DNA of 64,000 nucleotides from Actinomycetota bacterium. Its GTDB lineage: Bacteria; Actinomycetota; Acidimicrobiia; IMCC26256; VFJJ01. The stretch lies in the NCBI GenBank assembly GCA_009886115.1, contig VFJJ01000026.1, positions 31,536-95,535 of the forward strand, read 5' to 3'. Below are positions 1-10,769 of the stretch, piece by piece (position 1 is the first letter of the stretch; every line of letters starts with the position of its first letter). The position numbers were made by a program, and so were the translations under genes. The notes under the pieces are model-generated. The model had not been told where the DNA came from. It ran no database searches and saw nothing but the letters and a program-made list of their open reading frames with translations.

Positions 1-2
1 TG

Positions 3-1028
3 CTCGACGCCATCCCGGCCTTGGGCATCGTCGCACTGCTGGCGGTGGGCTCGTGGCGGCTCGACCAGGGGGCGATCACCACCGGCACGATCGTCAGCTT
101 CACCAACCTCTTCGGGCTGCTCACGTTCCCGCTGCGCATCGTGGGGTACGTGTTCGCCGAGATGCCCCGCTCGGTGATCGGATGGGAGCGCATCGACCGG
201 GTGCTGAACCACGAGGCGCCCGATCATGCGCTGGCCGCGGGGCAGCGCACCCCAGCGACGACGGCGACGACGGCGACGACGATGGCCACCGACGCGCCGT
301 GGGCGCTCGTGGTCGACGACCTGAGCTTCGGCTACGAGCCGGGCGAGACGGTGCTCGAGCGCGTGTCGTTGCGGGTGCCCGTCGGATCGACGGTGGCGAT
401 CGTGGGCTCGACCGGGAGCGGCAAGTCGACGTTGATGCTGTGCATCGCGGGGCTGCTCGAGCCCGGGAGCGGCCGCATCGTGTTCGGCGCCCCGGAAGGA
501 CGTCGGGGCGTGGCGCTGGCGTTCCAGGAGCCGTTCCTGTTCGGCGACACCGTGTCGGAGAACATCCTGCTGGGGCTCGACCCCGGTGACGGCACGCTCG
601 AGGACGCCGGTCGCCTGGCGCAGGCCCACGACTTCGTCACCGAGCTCGCCGACGGCTACGAGACCGAGCTCGGCGAGCGGGGAGCCACCCTCTCCGGTGG
701 TCAGCGACAGAGGATCGCGCTGGCTCGCGCCCTGGCTCGCGCTCCGTCGCTCCTGCTGCTCGACGACGCCACGTCGGCCGTCGACCCCACGACCGAAGCC
801 CGGATCCTCGACGGGCTGGCCCGCAACCGTTCAGAGACCACGGTGATCATGGTGGCCACCCGGCCCTCGACGATCCTTCTGGCCGCCGAGATCGTGTACA
901 TCGACAACGGAACCGTGGTGGCCCAGGCCTCGCACCGCGAGCTGATGGCGCGTCACCCGAGGTACGCGCAGCTCGTCCAGGCGTACGAGCACGACCGGCT
1001 CCCCGATGCCCGGGATCAGCCCGCATGA
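3..1028 (+). CDS. ABC exporter half-transporter (TMD-NBD), 5' truncated by window edge
   Basis: Open frame continues to the window start; Walker A GSTGSGKST, signature LSGGQRQR, Walker B LLLLDDATSAVD; 4 bp overlap with next ABC gene. Confidence 0.93.
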   Translation, partial: LDAIPALGIVALLAVGSWRLDQGAITTGTIVSFTNLFGLLTFPLRIVGYVFAEMPRSVIGWERIDRVLNHEAPDHALAAGQRTPATTATTATTMATDAPWALVVDDLSFGYEPGETVLERVSLRVPVGSTVAIVGSTGSGKSTLMLCIAGLLEPGSGRIVFGAPEGRRGVALAFQEPFLFGDTVSENILLGLDPGDGTLEDAGRLAQAHDFVTELADGYETELGERGATLSGGQRQRIALARALARAPSLLLLDDATSAVDPTTEARILDGLARNRSETTVIMVATRPSTILLAAEIVYIDNGTVVAQASHRELMARHPRYAQLVQAYEHDRLPDARDQPA

Positions 1029-3022
1029 GCCGACGCGACGAGGAACGGGCGGCCACGACGGCCGACTACCGGGCCAGCGACGTGCTCCGGGCGGGGCTGC
1101 GGGCCAGTCCCGGGCTGCGTGTCGGCCTGCTCGTCACCCTGGCGCTGGCCCTGGTCGGCGCGATGGGCCGGGTGGTCGTGCCCGTGCTGGTGCAGCAGGT
1201 CGTCGATCGCGGTCTCCGCCGACCTGGTGCATCCGAGCGCGCCGGTCCCGGCGCCGACGGGGTCGACGTCGATCTCGGCGTCGTCTGGGTGATCTGCACG
1301 TTCGCCGTGGGGATCGTCCTCGTCACGGTGCTCGCGACCAGGGCGACCAAGCGGCGCTTGGCCAAGGTGTCCGAGACGGCCATCGGCGAGCTCAGGGTGG
1401 ACGCGTTCGCGCACATCCATTCTCTGAGCCTGGCCCATCACACCGACGAGCACCGCGGTGTCCTGGTCAGCCGTGTCACCTCCGACCTCGAGGCGCTGTC
1501 GCAGTTCTTCTCGTGGGGTGGGCTGGCCATGCTCATCGATGGCGCCGTGGTCGTCACGGTCGTTGCCACGATGCTCGTCTACGACTGGCGGCTCACGCTC
1601 GTCGCCGTGGGCGCAGTGGCACCCTTGGGCGTGGTGCTCCGGCTCCTCCAGCGCCATCTCATCCGCGCCTACGACGCCGTGCGCGACCGGGTGGGCGAGA
1701 TGCTGAGCGCGGTCTCGGAGGCCGTCACCGGCGCGGCGGTCGTGCGCGGCTACCAGATCGAGGAGCGCACCAACGCCAAGGTCCGGCGGGCCGTCGACGC
1801 CCGCAAGGACGCCGAGGTCAGGGCCGGAACCATCTCGGCCTTCATGTTCCCGGCCAACGAGGTCTTCGCCGTCGTCACGATCGCAGCCGTCGTCGTCGTC
1901 GGTGTGGCGCTCGGCCCCGGGAGCGGCTTGAGCGCTGGCGAGCTCGTGGCGTTCTTGTTCCTGGTGGGGCTCCTGCTCGAACCGGTCTCGGAGTTCACCG
2001 AGATCCTCGACCAGACGCAGACGGCGATCGCTGGCTGGCGCAAGGTGCTCGACCTCCTCGCCACCCCACTTGAGATCGTCGAGCCCGTCCCCGGGATCAC
2101 CCTGCCGCGGCAGGCGCCGCAGATCATCCTCGACGGGGTCACGTTCGGGTATCAGCGCCCGAGCGCCCAGGGAGCCCCCGACGTGCTCGCGCTGCGCGAT
2201 GTCTCTTTCGTGATCGCGCCCGGCCAGCACGTGGCGGTCGTGGGTGCCACCGGCTCGGGCAAGACCACACTGGCCAAGCTGCTCACCCGACTGGCCGACC
2301 CGACGGCGGGGCGCGTCCTCGTCGACGGGATCGACCTCCGCGAGGTGTCGTCGGCTTCGCTGCGATCGTCCCTGGTGATGGTGCCGCAGGAGAGCTTCCT
2401 GTTCGACACCACGATCGCTGACAACGTCCGCTACGCCCGGCCCGGCGCCTCCGATGACGAGGTGCGGCTGGCGTTCGTCGAGTTGGGTCTCGAAGCCTGG
2501 GTCGACGGGCTCTCGCACGGGCTGCAGACGGCCGTGGGCGAACGCGGCGAGCACTTGTCGGTGGGGGAGCGCCAGCTCGTGGCTCTGGCCCGGGCGTACG
2601 TCGCCAACCCCACGTGCCTGATCCTCGACGAAGCGACCTCGTCGGTCGACGCCGCCACCGAGACCCGCTTGGCCCGGGCGCTGCAATCGCTCGCCGAGGG
2701 CCGCACCTCCATCACCATCGCCCATCGGCTCGCCAGCGCCGAGCGGGCTGACGTGATCGTGGTGCTGGCCGGCGGCCGTCTGGTCGAGCACGGACCCCAC
2801 GCCGAGCTGCTCGCCCGCGCTGGCGTGTACGCCGGGCTGCACGCTTCGTGGATCGCCGGCACCTCCTCGGCGGGAGGTGGCGGTCTTCCGGTCGCCGCGC
2901 CCCCGGGCTCGGGTGTCCGACGTGCCGCGGCGCTCGGTGTCGCTGGCGTTCCGACTGCCCCGGGCGAGATCGTCACGGAAGTCTCGGCTGGCACCGGTGC
3001 CGCCTCGGGAGAGAGGGAGTAG
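1025..3022 (+). CDS. ABC exporter half-transporter (TMD-NBD), partner of upstream gene
   Basis: 665 aa; TM segments then Walker A GATGSGKTT, non-canonical signature LSVGERQ, Walker B CLILDEATSSVD. Confidence 0.93.
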   Translation: MSRRDEERAATTADYRASDVLRAGLRASPGLRVGLLVTLALALVGAMGRVVVPVLVQQVVDRGLRRPGASERAGPGADGVDVDLGVVWVICTFAVGIVLVTVLATRATKRRLAKVSETAIGELRVDAFAHIHSLSLAHHTDEHRGVLVSRVTSDLEALSQFFSWGGLAMLIDGAVVVTVVATMLVYDWRLTLVAVGAVAPLGVVLRLLQRHLIRAYDAVRDRVGEMLSAVSEAVTGAAVVRGYQIEERTNAKVRRAVDARKDAEVRAGTISAFMFPANEVFAVVTIAAVVVVGVALGPGSGLSAGELVAFLFLVGLLLEPVSEFTEILDQTQTAIAGWRKVLDLLATPLEIVEPVPGITLPRQAPQIILDGVTFGYQRPSAQGAPDVLALRDVSFVIAPGQHVAVVGATGSGKTTLAKLLTRLADPTAGRVLVDGIDLREVSSASLRSSLVMVPQESFLFDTTIADNVRYARPGASDDEVRLAFVELGLEAWVDGLSHGLQTAVGERGEHLSVGERQLVALARAYVANPTCLILDEATSSVDAATETRLARALQSLAEGRTSITIAHRLASAERADVIVVLAGGRLVEHGPHAELLARAGVYAGLHASWIAGTSSAGGGGLPVAAPPGSGVRRAAALGVAGVPTAPGEIVTEVSAGTGAASGERE

Positions 3023-3027
3023 CGGTC

Positions 3028-3160
3028 ATGTTGGTTCCGTCCATCGGTCCGGTCTCGAGCTCCGACCTCGCCACGATCACGGGGCGGACGTGGGACGTCG
3101 TCGTCGTGGGTGGCGGGCACAACGGTCTGACCCGCCGCGGCCTACCTCGCCCGCGCCTTG
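3028..3160 (+). pseudogene. 5' remnant of an NAD(P)/FAD-dependent oxidoreductase (phytoene-desaturase-like)
   Basis: ATG at 3028; WDVVVVGGGHNGLT dinucleotide-binding motif, then AAAYLARA is regained only after a 1-nt frameshift at ~3133; homology stops near 3157. Confidence 0.65.
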
Positions 3161-3492
3161 CGGGCCATGGTTCCGGGACGGAAGTTCTCGACGAGCACGT
3201 CGGCCCGGAGTGCCAGGCGTCGGGCCAGGACGACGTCGGCGGGGGAGTCGAGGTCGAGCAGCATCGAACGCTTGTTGCGGTTGAACCTGAGGTAGTACGT
3301 GGCCGTGCCGTCGGCGGCGACGGGTGGTGACCACGCGCGGGTGTCGTCGCCCGTGCCCGGTCGCTCGACCTTGACGATGTCGGCGCCGAGATCGCCCAGG
3401 ACCATGGTGGCCAGCGGCCCGGCCAGCACCCGTGAGAAGTCGGCGACGAGGACCCCGTCGAGCGCGCCGGCTGACGACTCCCTCGCATCCAT
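3142..3492 (-). pseudogene. 5' remnant of CaiB/BaiF CoA-transferase family III gene
   Basis: 116 aa: LDGVLVADFSRVLAGPLATMVLGDLGADIVKVERPGTGDDTR...NRNKRSMLLDL...ENFRPGTMARK; the family is normally ~400 aa, here cut after ~110 aa. Confidence 0.75.
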
Positions 3493-3493
3493 G

Positions 3494-5182
3494 TCAGGAA
3501 ACCTGACGGGGCCAGCGGGGTGAGGTCGTACGCGGAGGTGTCAAGCCGGCCGAGAGGTGGATGAGGTTGGGCTCGCCCGAGTGCACCGCATCCGCCAATG
3601 CCGCCGCGAACGGCTCACCGACGTCGTCGACCCGACGGGCGGATACGCCGAAGCCGAGCGCGATCGTGAAGAAGTCGGGCGTGTGCAACTCGGTACCGTG
3701 GCGCCCGTCATCACGCCCGTAGCGCAACATCCCGTACCCGCCGTCGTCGACGACCACGACCGTCAGCGGGAGCCGTTCTTGCACCACGGCTGCCAGCTCG
3801 CCCAAGCCGAAGAGCATTCCCCCGTCACCCACGATCGCCACCGTGGGAGCACCGGTGGCCGCGGCGCCGACTGCTGCGGGGAACGCGAACCCGAGCGTGC
3901 CCCAGCCCATGGGGTAGTGCAGGCTCCGGGGACGGGTCACCGGGTGATAGGCCGACATCCAGTAGCCGGCGACGGCCATGTCGGCGAAGACGACGGCATC
4001 CGCCGGCAGCGCCTGGCGGACCGAGGTGAGGAAACCCACCGCCTCGCTCGTTGTCGGATCGTCGCGCAATTCCTCGAACACCTTGTCCCGTATGGACTCC
4101 AGGTCAGGTGGCCACTTCCCTTCGGTCCGCGGCGACACCGTGGTCGAGAGAGCCCCGGCCAGCGCACTCAACACGGCGCTGCTGTCGCCGCGCACGACGA
4201 CGTCGATGGGATAGTTCTTGACGGCGTCGTCGGGGTCGATGTTCACGGCCACCCGGATCGTGGGCAGCGGCAGCGTCCAGCCCATGGTGGACATGTGGTC
4301 GAGATCGCTGCCGACGATCAGTACGGCATCGGCTCGGCGGATCAACGCCGTCACCTCGGGCTCGTGCGGCGGGAGTCCCACGAGCAGCGGATGCCCGTGG
4401 GGCACGGTGCCCCGGGCGAGGAACGTCTCGATCACCGGAGCATCCAGGATTCGTGCAACGACGTCGACCTGCTCGCCGGCGTCCCGTCCACCTCCCCCGA
4501 CCCAGATCAGGGGACGCTCGGCCGTAGCCAGGAGTGCCGCAGCTGTCGTGAGCTCGTGCTCGTCGACGGGAGCGAACACCTGCGCTGGCAGCGCTCGCTC
4601 GGAGGTTGCCGGTCGGGCATGGGGGACGAGCGTCGTCACAGGCGGGAGGGCGGTCGAGAAGAGATCGGTCGGCACCTCGAGGTACACCGGCCCGGTCGGG
4701 GGAGCCAGGGCCAGCGCCAGGGCCCGGACCACGAGATCGCCCAACTCGGCGGCGTCGCTGGCCCTCAGCACGCCCTTGGTCACCGGCGCGAACATGCCGC
4801 CCTGGTCGCGGCACTCGTGGAGCACGCCCCGGTACACGCCCGGCGTGCGCAGCGAGGCGGCGATGTCGGAGGCGATGACCACGACGGGGGAGTGCGCCGC
4901 CTGCGCTTCCCCCACGGCGGCCAGGGTGTTGGCCGCGCCCGGGCCCGTGGTCACGAGCACGACACCGGGCCGGCCGGTCGTGCGGGCGTACCCGTCGGCT
5001 GCGTAGGCGCTTCCCTGTTCGTGGCGGCTGCCCAGGATGCGAACCCCGGCGTCGGCACAGGCCGGCCAGAGCGCGATGTTGTGCACGCCGGGGAGCCCGA
5101 AGACGATGTCGACTCCGCACGCCGCCAGGGCCCGGGCGATCAGGTCGGCCCCGGTGCTCATCGGTGTCTCGCCGTCGTCCAT
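3494..5182 (-). CDS. Thiamine-pyrophosphate-dependent enzyme, acetolactate-synthase-like
   Basis: VDIVFGLPGVHNIALW, GPGAANTLAAV, GDGGMLFGLGELAAVVQERLPLTVVVVDDGGYGMLRY; start chosen at MDDGETP with GGGGGAG upstream (ORF extends to 5239). Confidence 0.88.
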   Translation of the reverse strand: MDDGETPMSTGADLIARALAACGVDIVFGLPGVHNIALWPACADAGVRILGSRHEQGSAYAADGYARTTGRPGVVLVTTGPGAANTLAAVGEAQAAHSPVVVIASDIAASLRTPGVYRGVLHECRDQGGMFAPVTKGVLRASDAAELGDLVVRALALALAPPTGPVYLEVPTDLFSTALPPVTTLVPHARPATSERALPAQVFAPVDEHELTTAAALLATAERPLIWVGGGGRDAGEQVDVVARILDAPVIETFLARGTVPHGHPLLVGLPPHEPEVTALIRRADAVLIVGSDLDHMSTMGWTLPLPTIRVAVNIDPDDAVKNYPIDVVVRGDSSAVLSALAGALSTTVSPRTEGKWPPDLESIRDKVFEELRDDPTTSEAVGFLTSVRQALPADAVVFADMAVAGYWMSAYHPVTRPRSLHYPMGWGTLGFAFPAAVGAAATGAPTVAIVGDGGMLFGLGELAAVVQERLPLTVVVVDDGGYGMLRYGRDDGRHGTELHTPDFFTIALGFGVSARRVDDVGEPFAAALADAVHSGEPNLIHLSAGLTPPRTTSPRWPRQVS

Positions 5183-5345
5183 CGTCTCCCCCGAGATCGA
5201 CCCTCTCAGTCCAGACCGACCATTGTGCAGTGCGGCCATCCCCGGCGATGACGTCCTGGTTGCTCCGGGGCAGGAGACTGCCCGGGCCTGGGACGGGTCG
5301 GGCGGGCGACCGTGCCTTCCTGGTCGTTTCGAGGAACCATGAGCG

Positions 5346-6719
<1,374 letters not shown>

Positions 6720-6770
6720 GAACTCTCCTCGACGCCCCGGTCGTGGCCGGCCCTGGAGGACCGGCGACGT

Positions 6771-8198
6771 TCAGCGGTTGTCGATCTGGGCCCTCTGCAG
6801 CCGGCCCGAATAGTCGACGTACACCGTCTTGATCTCCGAGAATTGCTCGATCCCGCGGCGTCCGGCCTCCCGAAACCCGTTGCCGGTGTGCTTGGTCCCG
6901 CCGAAGGGCAGGTGGATCTCGGCGCCGATCGTGGGGGCGTTCACGTACACGATCCCGGTGTCGATGAGGTCGACGGCTCGCAGCGCGCTGTTCACGTCGC
7001 GTGTGTAGATCGCCGCCGACAGCCCGACGTCGACCGAGTTCACCACCTCGATGGCCTCGTCGAAGCCGTCGACCTCGATCACCGACAGCACGGGGCCGAA
7101 GATCTCCTCGCGAGCGACGCGGTGCGACGCCCGGACACCGGCGAGGATGGTCGGCGCGAAGAACGTTCCTCCGTCGCAGCCGTCGACGGTCACCGCCCGC
7201 CCGCCGCACGCCACGGCGGCTCCTTGCGAGACGGCGGCCTCCACGTAGCCCTCGATGCGTTCGAGCGCTCGCGCGTCGATGACCGGTCCGACGTCGGTGA
7301 TGTCGTCGAGCGGATCGCCGATCGCCAAGGCAGCCGCCCGGTCGACGAGCGCTCCGATGAGCGTCTCGGCCACCGCCCGGTCGACGATGAGCCGAGACGT
7401 CGAGGTGCACCGCTGCCCGGCCGTTCCGAAGGCGCCGAAGAGCGCCCCCTCGAGCACCAGGTCGAGGTCGGCGTCGGCCAGGACCACCATGGCGTTCTTG
7501 CCTCCGAGCTCGAGGCTGACGAGCCTCGGCCCGGTCTCGGCCGCGGTCATCGCCACCCGCCGTCCGGTCGCCACGGAACCCGTGAAGCTCACCGCCCGCA
7601 CCACGGGGTGGCTGCACAGCGCCGATCCCGTGTCGCCGTGGCCGTGGACGACCTGCACCAGCTCGGGGGGCACACCACCGGCACGGCACGCGGCCACGAA
7701 TGCGTCGGCGCAGGCCGGGGCCAGCTCCGAGGGCTTGAGGACGATCCCGTTGCCGGCGAGCAGCGCGGGGAAGACCTTCCACGAGGGGATGGCCACCGGG
7801 AAGTTCCACGGGGTGATCAGCGCGACGACGCCGACGGGCTGGCGGGTGGTGAAGCCGAGCTTGTCCGGAAGCTCACACGGGTGCACGTCGCCGAACGAAG
7901 CCCGTCCCTGGCCCGCGACGAAGCCGGCCATGTCGATGGCCTCCTGCACGTCGCCGCCGGCCTCGACCCCGATCTTGCCGACCTCGATGGTGACCAGCCG
8001 GGCCAACTCCGCCTTGCGTTCACGCATGACCTCACCGATGCGGCCGATGACTTCCGCCCGTGCGGGAGGCGGGACCCGGGCCCAGTGACGTTGGGCGCTC
8101 GCCGCGTTGGCCACGGCGACCTCGACAGCATCGAAGTCGCTGACGTCGTAGCGGCCCACGATCTCGGCCGGACGAGCCGGATTGACGCTCGTGATCAT
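6771..8198 (-). CDS. Aldehyde dehydrogenase family protein
   Basis: ITPWNFPVAIPSWKVFPALLAGN, SLELGGKNAMVV, FGTAGQRCTSTSRLIV; start placed at MITSVNP (ORF track extends upstream). Confidence 0.9.
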   Translation of the reverse strand: MITSVNPARPAEIVGRYDVSDFDAVEVAVANAASAQRHWARVPPPARAEVIGRIGEVMRERKAELARLVTIEVGKIGVEAGGDVQEAIDMAGFVAGQGRASFGDVHPCELPDKLGFTTRQPVGVVALITPWNFPVAIPSWKVFPALLAGNGIVLKPSELAPACADAFVAACRAGGVPPELVQVVHGHGDTGSALCSHPVVRAVSFTGSVATGRRVAMTAAETGPRLVSLELGGKNAMVVLADADLDLVLEGALFGAFGTAGQRCTSTSRLIVDRAVAETLIGALVDRAAALAIGDPLDDITDVGPVIDARALERIEGYVEAAVSQGAAVACGGRAVTVDGCDGGTFFAPTILAGVRASHRVAREEIFGPVLSVIEVDGFDEAIEVVNSVDVGLSAAIYTRDVNSALRAVDLIDTGIVYVNAPTIGAEIHLPFGGTKHTGNGFREAGRRGIEQFSEIKTVYVDYSGRLQRAQIDNR

Positions 8199-8269
8199 GC
8201 GTTCTCCCAGGCGGAGACGAACTCGGGCGGTCGCTGCGTCAAGTATGACGCTCCTGCGGACGGCTCGGG

Positions 8270-8336
8270 ACCCCCCTGCGTTCTTTGTGTCCAGCACCGC
8301 GCCAGGAGCGGTCGTAGACGCAAAGAACGCGGGGGT
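8270..8336. repeat. Imperfect inverted repeat, ~20 bp arms with an inner stem, in divergent intergenic region
   Basis: acccccctgcgttctttgtgtc (8270-8291) pairs with gacgcaaagaacgcgggggt (8317-8336) with a 2-nt bulge and one mismatch; inner accgc/gcggt 8296-8312. Confidence 0.75.
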
Positions 8337-8359
8337 GCTGGGTAGTGTGCCTACACCCC

Positions 8360-9283
8360 ATGGCGCACACGACGACCATCCCACCGCCGCCGATCGACGC
8401 CGCGCTCATGCGCGAGGCGCGCGACCTCGCGCTCGAGGCCGGTGAGATCACCCAGCGGTGGTTCCGGGGCGCCGACATCGGGCTCGAGTGGAAGAGCGAC
8501 GGTACGCCCGTCACCGCGGCCGACAAGGCCGCGGAGCGGTTCCTCCGTGAGCAGATCGGCCGGCGCCACGCCGCAGACGCCGTGCTCGGTGAGGAGGAAG
8601 GCGACACCGCGGGTACCTCGGGCCGGCGCTGGATCATCGACCCCATCGACGGTACGAAGGCCTTCACCCGGGGCGTGCCGCTGTACACGAACCTCCTGGC
8701 CGTCGAGGACGAGCACGGCATCGCGGTGGGTGTCATCAACGTCCCGGCGCTCGGCGAGATCGTCTACGCCGGACGGGGCCTCGGATGCTTCGTCATCTCG
8801 GGCACCTCGCGCGGGACGAGCGCTGCGCACGAGACTCCGGCCCGGGTCAGCACCGTCGCCGATCCGGAGCGGGCGGTGCTCACCACGAGCGGCTACGACT
8901 ACTGGACCGAGACGATGCTCATGGCGGCGCGGCGCAGCGGGTTCACCATGCGCACCTGGGGCGACGGCTACGGGTACGTGCTCGTCGCCACCGGCCGGGT
9001 CGAGGTGATGGTCGACCCGTACGCCAACCCGTGGGACCTCGCGCCCATGCCGGTGATCCTGGGCGAGGCCGGCGGGACGCTCAGCTCGCTGTCGGGTGTG
9101 TCGGGCTGGACGCACGGCAGCGGTGTCGGGAGCAACGGCCTCGTCCACGCCGCCACGCTCGCCATGCTCTCCGTCCCGGGCGTCCCGGGCGTCCCGGGCG
9201 TCGGCACAGCCGCACTCGCGGCCCCGGCCGCCGGAGGAGGCGCGGTGGGCCCGGCTGGCGGCGGCGCCGCACCGTACGCTTGA
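8360..9283 (+). CDS. Inositol monophosphatase family protein (HisN-type phosphatase likely)
   Basis: GEEEGDT, WIIDPIDGTKAFTRGVPLYTNLLAV, NPWDLAPMPVILGEAGG. Confidence 0.87.
   Translation: MAHTTTIPPPPIDAALMREARDLALEAGEITQRWFRGADIGLEWKSDGTPVTAADKAAERFLREQIGRRHAADAVLGEEEGDTAGTSGRRWIIDPIDGTKAFTRGVPLYTNLLAVEDEHGIAVGVINVPALGEIVYAGRGLGCFVISGTSRGTSAAHETPARVSTVADPERAVLTTSGYDYWTETMLMAARRSGFTMRTWGDGYGYVLVATGRVEVMVDPYANPWDLAPMPVILGEAGGTLSSLSGVSGWTHGSGVGSNGLVHAATLAMLSVPGVPGVPGVGTAALAAPAAGGGAVGPAGGGAAPYA
9172..9198 (+). repeat. 9-bp tandem repeat x3 (cgtcccggg) inside CDS
   Basis: Three exact copies encoding VPGVPGVPG in the C-terminal tail. Confidence 0.9.
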
Positions 9284-9287
9284 CCTG

Positions 9288-10769
9288 ATGGACGCGACCG
9301 TTCCCGATCACCGAGCCGACCGGTCGTTCGCGAGCCCGAGCGACGCCGAGCTGACGCGACTCGTGGCCGATCTGGGCGTCGCGCTCGGCCCCGACCGGGC
9401 CCGCAGCGATCCGCTCGAGCTGGCGCTGTACGCCCGTGACGCCGGCGTCGCCAGCGGCCGGGCCGCCGCGGTGTGCTTCCCTCGGACCACCGCCGAGGTC
9501 GCGGCCGCGGTTCAGACGGCCCGCCGTCACGGCCGCCCCTTCCTCGGCCGGGGCAGCGGTACCGGGCTCGCCGGAGGGGCCACGCCGGTCGACGATCCGG
9601 TCGTGATCGTCACCACCCAGATGAACCGGGTCCTCGAGGTCGACGTCGACGAGCGCTTCGCCTGGGTCGAGCCGGGCGTGCTCAACCTCGACCTCACCCG
9701 GGCCGTCGCCCATCTGGGACTGCACTACGCGCCCGATCCGTCGAGCCAGCAGGCGTGCTCGATCGGCGGCAACGTGGCCACCAACGCGGGCGGACCCCAC
9801 TGCCTGTTGTATGGCACCACGCAGGCGCACGTGCTCGCGGCCGAGGTGGTCCTCCCCGACGGGACCGTCACCGTGCTCGGAGGCTTGAGCCCCGATCAAC
9901 CGGGCTACGACCTGCGGGGCGTGTTCGTCGGGAGCGAGGGCACGATGGGTATCGCCACCCGGATCGCCGTTCGCCTCATGCCCGATCCGCCGGCGTTGCG
10001 CACGTTGCTGCTCGACTTCACCGATGTCGACGCGGCCGCGGCCACCGTCTCGGGGATCATCGCCGACGGGCTCGTCCCGGCCGCGCTGGAGATGATGGAC
10101 GCCGACATCACCCGGATGGTCGAGGACTTCGTGGGCGCCGGCTACCCGCGCGATGCCGCAGCGGTGCTGCTCGTCGAGGTCGACGGGCTCACCCACGGCG
10201 TCGACGACGCCATCGAGATCATCCGGCGTGTCGGTACCGCGAACGGCGCCCGCACGGTGCGCGTCGCCGCCGATGCCACCGAACGCAACCTCCTGTGGAA
10301 GGGCCGCAAGTCGGCTTTCGGTGCCATCGCCCGCATCGCGCCCAACTACTACCTCCACGACACCGTGGTGCCCCGCACCCGTCTGGTCGAGGTGCTGCGC
10401 GGCGTCTACGCCATCGCCGACGAGCAGCGGATCAAGGTGCTCAACGTGTTCCACGCCGGCGACGGGAACCTGCACCCGTTGCTCGTGTTCGACGGGCGCG
10501 AGCCGGGCGTGATGGAGCGGGTGCACGCGGCCGGCGATGCGATCATCGAGTTGTCGCTGTCGGTCGGGGGGGTGCTCTCGGGCGAGCACGGCATCGGGCT
10601 GGAAAAGCGCGCCTACATGCGATCGCAGTTCTCGCCCGACGATCTGCACGTGCAGGCCGGGATGCGCGACGCATTCGACCCCGACGGGTTCTCCAATCCC
10701 CACAAGGTCCTCCCGGCCGGCAGCCGCTGTGGCGACGTGCAGTCGCTGCCCGAGGGGGTGTGGGTGTGA
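9288..10769 (+). CDS. glcD: FAD-linked oxidase, glycolate oxidase subunit GlcD type
   Basis: GRGSGTGLAGGATPVDDPVVIVTTQMNRVLEVD, CSIGGNVATNAGGPHCLLYG, VFHAGDGNLHPL, LSGEHGIGLEKR; followed by glcE/glcF-like genes. Confidence 0.9.
   Translation: MDATVPDHRADRSFASPSDAELTRLVADLGVALGPDRARSDPLELALYARDAGVASGRAAAVCFPRTTAEVAAAVQTARRHGRPFLGRGSGTGLAGGATPVDDPVVIVTTQMNRVLEVDVDERFAWVEPGVLNLDLTRAVAHLGLHYAPDPSSQQACSIGGNVATNAGGPHCLLYGTTQAHVLAAEVVLPDGTVTVLGGLSPDQPGYDLRGVFVGSEGTMGIATRIAVRLMPDPPALRTLLLDFTDVDAAAATVSGIIADGLVPAALEMMDADITRMVEDFVGAGYPRDAAAVLLVEVDGLTHGVDDAIEIIRRVGTANGARTVRVAADATERNLLWKGRKSAFGAIARIAPNYYLHDTVVPRTRLVEVLRGVYAIADEQRIKVLNVFHAGDGNLHPLLVFDGREPGVMERVHAAGDAIIELSLSVGGVLSGEHGIGLEKRAYMRSQFSPDDLHVQAGMRDAFDPDGFSNPHKVLPAGSRCGDVQSLPEGVWV

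Noticed and set aside
1016-2842. 608-aa antisense ORF over the ABC exporter
   Set aside because: High-GC shadow ORF; low-complexity His/Asp/Gly-rich translation with no domain, opposite a clear ABC gene
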